From an uncultured Prevotellaceae bacterium (GTDB taxonomy: Bacteria; Bacteroidota; Bacteroidia; Bacteroidales; Bacteroidaceae), in assembly GCA_946644025.1 (NCBI GenBank), contig CAMPCG010000187.1, positions 1 through 6,055 of the forward strand: a DNA stretch of 6,055 bases, in the 5' to 3' direction. A model generated the notes under the pieces. It was not told the DNA's origin, did no database searches, and worked only from the letters and a program-made list of their open reading frames with translations. Positions 1-5,313 of the stretch are shown in pieces. The position numbers were made by a program, and so were the translations under genes. The stretch's first letter is position 1; every line of letters begins with the position of its first letter.

Positions 1-658
1 CATGCCCTACCTCTACAGCATGGCGGGATGGGTACACCTCAGCGACTACAGCATGATGCGCGCACTGGTGATGGACTTCGGCAGCGACACGCAGGTACGC
101 GACGTCAAAGACCAATGGATGTTCGGCCCGTCGCTCATGGCCTGCCCCGTCAGCGAATACAAGGCCCGCAGCCGAGCCGTGTACTTCCCCAAGCAATGCG
201 GGTGGTATGACCTCTACACGGGTGAGCAAATCGTCGATGACAAATTGACAAGCCGCAACTTAATCGTCTCGGCCCCCTACGACCGCATACCCGTCTTCGT
301 GCCGCAGGGCAGCATCATCCCCTTCGGCCCGGCCATGGAGTGGAGCGACGAGAAGCCCGCCGAACTCATCAACCTCTACGTCTATAGCGGGCGCGACGCA
401 CGGTTCACCCTCTACGAAGACGAAGGCACGAACTACAACTACGAGCGGGGACGCTATGCCACCATCGACATCAGCTACGACGACACCGCGCGCACCCTCA
501 CCATCGGACAGCGAAAGGGCTCGTTCGACGGGATGCTCAAGCAGCGGCGCTTCAACATCGTCTACGTCACGCCCGACAGCCCCAAGCCCCTCAACATGGA
601 CAGCCAGCAGGGCACAATGGTGAAATACGACGGCAAGGAAACGACCACAAAGCTATAA
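1..658 (+). CDS. GH31 family alpha-glycosidase (alpha-xylosidase-like), C-terminal part only
   Basis: This is the last 218 codons of a glycoside hydrolase family 31 enzyme; the reading frame enters from the left edge, so the Met at base 2 is internal and not a start. GH31 enzymes remove terminal alpha-linked xylose or glucose from oligosaccharides. What is visible is the end of the catalytic barrel (MPYLYSMAGW, then MMRALVMDF, then DQWMFGPSLMACPV at about residues 37-50), the beta-sandwich (WYDLYTGEQ, then VFVPQGSIIPFG at about 98-109) and a DUF5110-like tail (LYVYSGRDARFTLYEDEGTN onward, about 125-200). The catalytic nucleophile and acid/base lie upstream, outside the window, so activity and substrate cannot be judged. 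The wording of the DQWMFGP region resembles Bacteroidota alpha-xylosidases more than starch-type glucosidases, but this is from memory of the family. It ends in TAA, 90 bp before the next gene, which has its own promoter. Confidence 0.9.
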   Translation, partial: MPYLYSMAGWVHLSDYSMMRALVMDFGSDTQVRDVKDQWMFGPSLMACPVSEYKARSRAVYFPKQCGWYDLYTGEQIVDDKLTSRNLIVSAPYDRIPVFVPQGSIIPFGPAMEWSDEKPAELINLYVYSGRDARFTLYEDEGTNYNYERGRYATIDISYDDTARTLTIGQRKGSFDGMLKQRRFNIVYVTPDSPKPLNMDSQQGTMVKYDGKETTTKL

Positions 659-693
659 AATACCGGCAGGAGATGCAAAAATAAGCACGTATT

Positions 694-725
694 CTTGTGC
701 AGTTCCCATTTTTTTCGTACTTTTG
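694..725 (+). promoter_or_regulatory. Bacteroidota-type housekeeping promoter for the GH105-DUF4861 operon
   Basis: The -7 element TACTTTTG (718-725) matches the Bacteroidota consensus TAnnTTTG exactly. A -33 element CTTG (694-697, consensus TTTG) lies 20 bp upstream, inside the usual 19-21 bp spacing, and a run of seven T lies between them (709-715). Transcription would begin near 730-733 and leave a leader of under 20 nt before the ATG at 749. This supports ATG 749 as the true start, since the longer in-frame reading from 695 would begin upstream of the transcript. The leader is A-rich with no Shine-Dalgarno sequence, as is normal in this phylum. Confidence 0.72.
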
Positions 726-748
726 CCCGAAAATTCAGAACACTGACC

Positions 749-3175
749 ATGAAGCAAGCTATCATTTCCTTAGTCCTAATCATGCTGATGATACCCTTGG
801 CAGAGGGGCGCACACGCAAGAAACAGGCGGTGCAGACGCCTACGCCGTCGACCATCGAAATCATCAAGCAGGTAAACGACTACTGGCAGCAACACCACCG
901 GCCACAGGTGCGCGCCTTCTGGGACGACGCCGCCTACCACACCGGCAACATGGAGGCCTACCGCCTGCTGGGAAACGCCCGCTGGCTGGAGTACAGCACC
1001 ACCTGGGCACGCCACAACCGGTGGATGGGTGCCACGGAGCAGGACCCCGCAAAATGGAAATACAAGACCTACGGCGAAGGACCGCAGCACGTGCTCTTCG
1101 GCGACTGGCAGATATGCTTCCAGACCTACCTCGACCTCTATGAGATTGAGAAAGGAGAAATGACAAATTATAAATATGATTACCAGCAGGGGCAGCGGGC
1201 TGCGCTTGCCGATAATCATATCTATCATTTCTCACCTATCACCTATAATTACAAGATTGCCCGTGCCATCGAAGTGATGGACACCGAGTGCCGCTCGCAG
1301 GCCACCGACTTCTGGTGGTGGGCCGACGCACTCTATATGGTCATGCCCGTCTTCACCAAGCTGTACAAGACCACGGGCGAAGTGAAGTTCCTGGACAAGC
1401 TCTACGACAACTTCCGCTGGGCCGACGAGCTGATGTACGACTCGCTGGAGCAGCTCTATTACCGCGACGCGAAGTACATCTTCCCCAAAGTGAAGACCGC
1501 CAGCGGCGGCAAGAGCTTCTGGGCACGCGGCGACGGCTGGGTGCTCGCCGGACTGGCAAAGGTGCTGGCCGACATGCCCCAGGACTACCCCCACCGCCCG
1601 TTCTTCGAGCAGCGCTTCCGCCAGCTGGCCGAGGGCGTGGCCCGCGTGCAGCGACCCGGAGGCTACTGGAGCCGCTCCATGCTCTGCGAAGAGGACGCAC
1701 CGGGACCGGAGACCAGCGGAACGGCCTTCTTCACCTACGGTATGCTCTGGGGAGTGAACCACGGACTGCTGGAACGCGAGAAATATGTGCCCGTCATCGA
1801 CAAGGCATGGAAATACCTCACCACGACGGCCCTGCAGTCCGACGGCAGCGTGGGCTTCGTGCAGCCCATCGGAGAGAAGCCCGACCCCACCAAGACCGTC
1901 GACGCCCACTCGCAGGCGAACTTCGGCGTAGGAGCATTCCTGCTTGCCGCCTGCGAGCACCTGCGCTTCGAGGACAGTTCTGTAGATTGCGGTACTACCG
2001 CAATAAACTTGACCGTAGAGAACACCAGCAATGAGTTCCGCCAGCAAGTGGTCGAGATTGACGCGCAGGAGATTTACAAGCGCTTAGGCATACAGGGCGG
2101 ACGCCAGTTCGTCGTCCTCGACCCCGCCAAGCTGGAGCTGCCCTACCAGCTGTCCTACGACGGCAAGGTGCTCGTCGATGTCGGCGTTAGCCCCCGCAGC
2201 ACGCTCAAGCTCACCGTCCAAAAGGGTTCGCCCAAGACCTACCCCACCGTCTGTTACGGCCAGCTCTACCCCGAGCGCAAGGACGACTACGCCTGGGAGA
2301 ACGACCGCGCAGCCTACCGTGCCTACGGCCCCGCCCTGCAGAAGTCGGGTGAGCGCTCATTCGGCATAGACGTGTGGTCGAAGAATACGCCCGAGCTGGT
2401 GGTGGAGCAACGCTACTGGACCGAGGACATGGTGATGATGCCCACCGTGGAGCGGCTGCGACGCGAGAACCGCCACTACGGCGACTCGGTCTATCGCACC
2501 TTTTCCTATCACCACGACCACGGACGCGGCATGGATCTCTACCGCGTAGGCGCCACGCTGGGATGCGGCACACCGGCACTCATGCTGCCCGGCGGCGAAC
2601 TGAAATATCCCTACTGCTTCGAGAAATACACCATCCTGGACAACGGCCCGCTGCGCACTACCGTGCAGCTGGACTACGGCAAGACGACTTTCGGCACAGA
2701 CAGCATCACCGAGCACCGCATCATCTCGCTCGACAAGGGCTCCAACTTCTGCCGCACAACGGTGTGGTACGACGGCATGACGCAGCCCGCACGGCTGGCA
2801 TCGGGCGTGGCACTGCACGCTGAGGCCTACGGCGGAAAGGCCGACGCCACTGCCGACCGCATCGTGGCAAAGGACTACGTGGCCTACGCCGACCCGACGG
2901 ACAACCCGCGCGTGAACAGCTGCCAGCTCTTCGTGGCAGCACTGTTCCCCCAGGAAAGCGTAGAGACCACCACACAGCTCTTCGACAAACCCCACGACGG
3001 CTCCGAGGGACACCTGCTGGGCATCCACAATAATTATATAGGGAAGCCCTACACCTACTACTTCGGCTCTGCATGGTCGAAGAACGACGTGCGCACCATG
3101 CAGGAGTGGCAGCAGCGCATCGAGTGGACCCTGCGCTCGCTCAGCAAACCTCTTGTTTGGAAGATTGACAATTAA
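749..3175 (+). CDS. Secreted two-domain enzyme: GH105/GH88-type unsaturated uronyl hydrolase fused to DUF4861
   Basis: An 808-residue exported protein. The start at 749 gives a clean signal peptide (MKQ, a hydrophobic stretch to about residue 18, then LAEGRTRKK) with no lipobox Cys. Residues about 30-408 form a GH88/GH105-like (alpha/alpha)6 domain. Family enzymes hydrate and release the 4,5-unsaturated uronic acid left by pectin lyases. WWWADALYMVMP (189-200) holds the probable catalytic Asp193 (equivalent to Asp143 of YteR), and FWARGDGW (257-264) provides Arg260 and Trp264, spaced like the sugar-binding Arg213/Trp217 of YteR. Residues about 430-800 match DUF4861, with a striking HHDHGRGMD motif at 588-596; its function is not known to me. 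Compared with my memory of homologues, residues about 136-168 are extra and are encoded by a heptamer inverted repeat. The next gene starts 8 nt downstream. The exact substrate (rhamnogalacturonan, ulvan-like or other) cannot be fixed from sequence. Confidence 0.88.
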   Translation: MKQAIISLVLIMLMIPLAEGRTRKKQAVQTPTPSTIEIIKQVNDYWQQHHRPQVRAFWDDAAYHTGNMEAYRLLGNARWLEYSTTWARHNRWMGATEQDPAKWKYKTYGEGPQHVLFGDWQICFQTYLDLYEIEKGEMTNYKYDYQQGQRAALADNHIYHFSPITYNYKIARAIEVMDTECRSQATDFWWWADALYMVMPVFTKLYKTTGEVKFLDKLYDNFRWADELMYDSLEQLYYRDAKYIFPKVKTASGGKSFWARGDGWVLAGLAKVLADMPQDYPHRPFFEQRFRQLAEGVARVQRPGGYWSRSMLCEEDAPGPETSGTAFFTYGMLWGVNHGLLEREKYVPVIDKAWKYLTTTALQSDGSVGFVQPIGEKPDPTKTVDAHSQANFGVGAFLLAACEHLRFEDSSVDCGTTAINLTVENTSNEFRQQVVEIDAQEIYKRLGIQGGRQFVVLDPAKLELPYQLSYDGKVLVDVGVSPRSTLKLTVQKGSPKTYPTVCYGQLYPERKDDYAWENDRAAYRAYGPALQKSGERSFGIDVWSKNTPELVVEQRYWTEDMVMMPTVERLRRENRHYGDSVYRTFSYHHDHGRGMDLYRVGATLGCGTPALMLPGGELKYPYCFEKYTILDNGPLRTTVQLDYGKTTFGTDSITEHRIISLDKGSNFCRTTVWYDGMTQPARLASGVALHAEAYGGKADATADRIVAKDYVAYADPTDNPRVNSCQLFVAALFPQESVETTTQLFDKPHDGSEGHLLGIHNNYIGKPYTYYFGSAWSKNDVRTMQEWQQRIEWTLRSLSKPLVWKIDN
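1141..1250. repeat. Heptamer-based inverted repeat inserted in frame in the GH105 coding region
   Basis: This AT-rich island sits in a GC-rich gene. Its left arm reads as 7-base units (GAGAAAG 1148-1154, GAGAAAT 1155-1161, GACAAAT 1162-1168, TATAAAT 1169-1175). Its right arm reads as complementary-type units (CTATCAT 1222-1228, TTCTCAC 1229-1235, CTATCAC 1236-1242, CTATAAT 1243-1249). The arms pair: 1155-1163 with 1225-1233 (9 of 9), 1174-1190 with 1205-1221 (14 Watson-Crick plus one G-U of 17), and 1192-1196 with 1199-1203 (5 of 5) around a 2-nt centre. The unpaired bulges are 1164-1173 and 1222-1224. It encodes residues of about 132-169 without breaking the frame. No transposase or clear target duplication is visible. 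Confidence 0.75.
1986..2004. repeat. Perfect 19-bp palindrome at the GH105/DUF4861 linker
   Basis: ATTGCGGTA (1986-1994) and TACCGCAAT (1996-2004) are perfect reverse complements around a single C at 1995. The palindrome encodes residues 413-419, exactly between the end of the GH105 domain and the start of DUF4861, in a short stretch with less GC-biased codons than either side. A smaller one, ACAG-TT-CTGT, lies just upstream at 1974-1983. The role is unknown. It could be an operator-like site, a scar of the domain joining, or chance. Confidence 0.6.
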
Positions 3176-3183
3176 AGAAAGAC

Positions 3184-4512
3184 ATGAAAACGACAATACG
3201 GACTGTCAAGCGATGCCTGGTGCTTGCCCTTCTGCTGCTCTGCACGCAGGGCCTGCTGGCGCAAACCACCACGATAGAGCACAAGGTGAAGAAGAAGGAG
3301 ACCATCTTCGGAATTGCCCGCGACTATGGTCTCACCCTGCAGCAGCTCATCGATGCTAACCCGAAGATGAACACGCCGGGCTATCAGCTGAAGAAGGACG
3401 AAGTGCTCACAATACCCCTCTCGGCCGGCCTGGCCAAAGGGAAGGCCTCTGCCCTGGGCCGCACCATCCGTCTGGGCGTGATGCTCCCCCTGCACAACAT
3501 CAACGGCGACGGCCACCGCATGGTGGAATACTACCGCGGCGTGCTCATGGCCTGCGACTCGATGAAGAAAGAGGGCATCTCCGTCGACGTGAGGGCATGG
3601 AACCTGGCCGAGAACGGCGACCCGGAAGAGCTGCTGAAAGACAAGAACGCGCAGCAGCTGGACATCATCATCGGTCCGCTCTACTCGAAGTTCATGGAGC
3701 CGCTGAGCAACTTCGCCAAGAAGTACGACATCCTGCTCGTGGTGCCCTTCTCCATCCATGCGCCGCAGCTGTCGAGCAACAAGAACATCTTCCAGATTTA
3801 CCAGGCCCCGGAGAGCATGACCGACGTCACGGCCCGCCGCTGTGCCGAGTGGTTCCGCGACTACCACCCCATCATCGTGGACTGCCAGGACACCACGAGC
3901 ACGAAAGGCGCCTTCACCACCGCCCTGCGCCGCCAGCTGGAGCAGCACGACGTGCTCTACAACGTCACCAGCCTTAACACCGCCGAGGACAACTTCGCCA
4001 AGGCGTTCGTGGCCAACGCGCCCAACCTGGTGGTGCTCAACACGGCGCGCTCTCCCGAGCTGCTGCGCACCTTCGCCCGGCTGAAACGCCTTCTTGCATC
4101 GCGCCCCAACCTGGAGATAGCCCTGTTTGGCTATACCGAGTGGCTGATGTATATGAACCAGCAGAAGGACAACTTCCACAAGTTCAACGTCTACATCCCG
4201 TCCTATTTCTACACCAACATGCAGTCGCCCCTGGCCATCCGTCTGGAGCGCCGCTATGCGAGCACGTTCGGTCAGCCCATGCAGCAGGCCCTGCCCCGCT
4301 TTGCCCTCAGTGGCTTCGACCACGCCGTGTTCTTCCTTCGCGGCCTGAGCAAGTATGGCAAGAGCTTCGACGGCATGGCGGGCCGCTTCAGCTACCAGCC
4401 GGTGCAGACGCCGCTGTGGTTCGAGCGCATTGCCGGCGGCGGCCACCAGAACCGTGCCTACATGTTTGTACACTACAAGCCCGACGGCACCATCGAGGCA
4501 ATCAATTATTGA
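3184..4512 (+). CDS. LysM domain protein with periplasmic binding protein (PBP1) fold
   Basis: A 442-residue exported protein. The signal peptide is residues 1-26 (basic start, Leu-rich core, LLA before Gln27). A LysM domain follows at about 31-78 (HKVKKKETIFGIARDYGL, then LIDANP, then KKDEVLTIP), a fold that binds the N-acetylglucosamine backbone of peptidoglycan. After a linker (80-93), residues about 94-440 look like a type I periplasmic binding fold related to the amino-acid ABC transporter receptor family (Peripla_BP_6-like): RLGVMLP at 96-102, EYYRGVLMACDSM, and DIIIGPLYSKF from 160. No permease or ATPase gene is present nearby, so transport is not supported. A cell-wall-anchored sensor or structural role is equally plausible. 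It starts 8 nt after the previous stop, and its TGA stop lies inside the heptamer repeat that also supplies the next start codon. No Cys lipobox is seen, so it should be soluble or wall-bound in the periplasm. Confidence 0.85.
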   Translation: MKTTIRTVKRCLVLALLLLCTQGLLAQTTTIEHKVKKKETIFGIARDYGLTLQQLIDANPKMNTPGYQLKKDEVLTIPLSAGLAKGKASALGRTIRLGVMLPLHNINGDGHRMVEYYRGVLMACDSMKKEGISVDVRAWNLAENGDPEELLKDKNAQQLDIIIGPLYSKFMEPLSNFAKKYDILLVVPFSIHAPQLSSNKNIFQIYQAPESMTDVTARRCAEWFRDYHPIIVDCQDTTSTKGAFTTALRRQLEQHDVLYNVTSLNTAEDNFAKAFVANAPNLVVLNTARSPELLRTFARLKRLLASRPNLEIALFGYTEWLMYMNQQKDNFHKFNVYIPSYFYTNMQSPLAIRLERRYASTFGQPMQQALPRFALSGFDHAVFFLRGLSKYGKSFDGMAGRFSYQPVQTPLWFERIAGGGHQNRAYMFVHYKPDGTIEAINY

Positions 4513-4579
4513 AAATGAAAGATGAAACGCTATAAGCTCCTGACAGGTTTATCATTTATCATTTATCATCTATCATTTA
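4508..4579. repeat. Heptamer inverted repeat spanning a stop codon, start codon and signal peptide
   Basis: The left arm is three heptamers, ATTGAAA (4508-4514), ATGAAAG (4515-4521) and ATGAAAC (4522-4528). The right arm is four tandem heptamers, TTTATCA at 4548, 4555 and 4562 and TCTATCA at 4569, followed by TTTA (4576-4579). Bases 4513-4528 can pair with 4547-4564 (imperfect, one 2-nt bulge and one A-A mismatch) around an 18-nt loop. The left arm contains the TGA of the upstream gene (4510-4512) and the ATG of the downstream gene (4522-4524). The right arm encodes the hydrophobic core LSFIIYHLSF of its signal peptide. The two-arm, 7-base-period layout is the same as in the element at 1141-1250. 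Confidence 0.78.
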
Positions 4580-5310
4580 GCCCTGCAGCGGCCCAGGTGG
4601 GCGACCACCGCAGCGAGTTTGCCGTCGGTGTGAACGGCGGCTACGTCATGAGCCAGGTGGGCTTCCTGCCCGAGGTGCCGCAGAACATGCATCCCGGCAA
4701 GACTTTTGGCGTGACGATGCGCTACACGTCGGAGAAATACTTCAAGAGCATCTGCGCCATCGTGGCCGAGGTGAACTACGCCCAGATGGGCTGGAAGGAG
4801 CGCATCCTCACCCGTCAGGACGAGCCCGTCATCAACGCCGAGACCGGCCTTGCCGAGGCCTATAGCCGCAACCTGGACTACATACAGATACCCGTCTTTG
4901 CCCGTCTGGGCTGGGGCCGCGAGCGTCGCGGCCTTCAGGTCTACGCCCAGGCCGGGCCTCAGGTGGGCTTCTGCATCAGAGAGAGCACCGAGGCCAACTT
5001 CGACCTGCACAACCCCAACACCTATTCCCGTATCTCGCTCACCTCAAGCTCGTTGGAGAACGCCTCCAACATGTACTTCATGCCCTTAGAGAAGAAGTTC
5101 GACTACGGCATCGCGGTCGGCCTGGGCCTGGAGTTCTCTCACACGAAGGTGGGCCACTTCCTGCTCGAGGGCCGCTACTACTACGGTCTTGGCAACATCT
5201 ACGGGAGCACCAAGCGCGACTATTTCTCCATATCGAACTATAGCTCCATTTACGTGAAGCTGACATACCTGATGGACATCAGTCGATCCAATAACTCCAA
5301 AATCAAATAA
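4522..5310 (+). CDS. Outer-membrane beta-barrel protein (porin family, PF13568-like)
   Basis: A 262-residue protein. Its signal peptide (residues 1-24, ending AAA before Gln25) is unusual because its hydrophobic core, LSFIIYHLSF (10-19), is encoded by tandem TTTATCA heptamers. The mature part is rich in alternating aromatic and polar residues with Gly turns, typical of a small 8- to 10-stranded barrel: EFAVGVNGGYVMSQVGF, then SICAIVAEVNYAQMGWKE, then LDYIQIPVFARLGWG, then LQVYAQAGPQVGFCI, then FDYGIAVGLGLEF, then FLLEGRYYYGLGNIYG, and a final strand IYVKLTYLMDI. This matches Bacteroidota porin-family barrels (the OMP_b-brl_2 group that also includes PorT). I see no basis for calling it PorT of type IX secretion. 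Function is unknown; it sits in the outer membrane. ATG 4522 is preferred over ATG 4515, which is out of frame. The gap to the previous gene is 9 nt and to the next 3 nt. Confidence 0.85.
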   Translation: MKRYKLLTGLSFIIYHLSFSPAAAQVGDHRSEFAVGVNGGYVMSQVGFLPEVPQNMHPGKTFGVTMRYTSEKYFKSICAIVAEVNYAQMGWKERILTRQDEPVINAETGLAEAYSRNLDYIQIPVFARLGWGRERRGLQVYAQAGPQVGFCIRESTEANFDLHNPNTYSRISLTSSSLENASNMYFMPLEKKFDYGIAVGLGLEFSHTKVGHFLLEGRYYYGLGNIYGSTKRDYFSISNYSSIYVKLTYLMDISRSNNSKIK

Positions 5311-5313
5311 TCT

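Noticed and set aside
685..715. GCAC...GTGC hairpin followed by a T run, as a terminator for the GH31 gene
   Set aside because: The stem is only 4 bp and the T run starts about 8 nt beyond it. The T run is better explained as the spacer of the promoter at 694-725.
695..748. Extended N-terminus of the GH105 protein from an alternative start at 695
   Set aside because: It would begin upstream of the predicted transcription start and would place 18 residues ahead of a clean signal peptide.
3030..3045. AT-rich patch AATAATTATATA inside DUF4861
   Set aside because: It encodes a plausible NNYIGKPY stretch in frame and has no heptamer period or arm partner; likely just local codon choice.
2357..3196. 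Long minus-strand open frame opposite DUF4861, and similar ones at 1232-2047, 4573-5010 and 5341-5922
   Set aside because: Same cause: each is fully antisense to a well-supported gene, has low-complexity composition, and lacks a promoter or domain.
3172..4473. A 433-residue open frame on the minus strand opposite the LysM gene
   Set aside because: It is a mirror frame produced by GC-rich third codon positions. Its translation is Val/His/Gly/Leu-rich with no recognisable domain, while the + strand gene has a signal peptide, LysM and PBP1 fold.
4522..5310. Calling the barrel protein PorT of type IX secretion
   Set aside because: It shares only the general Bacteroidota small-barrel pattern; no PorT-specific feature or other secretion gene is in the window.
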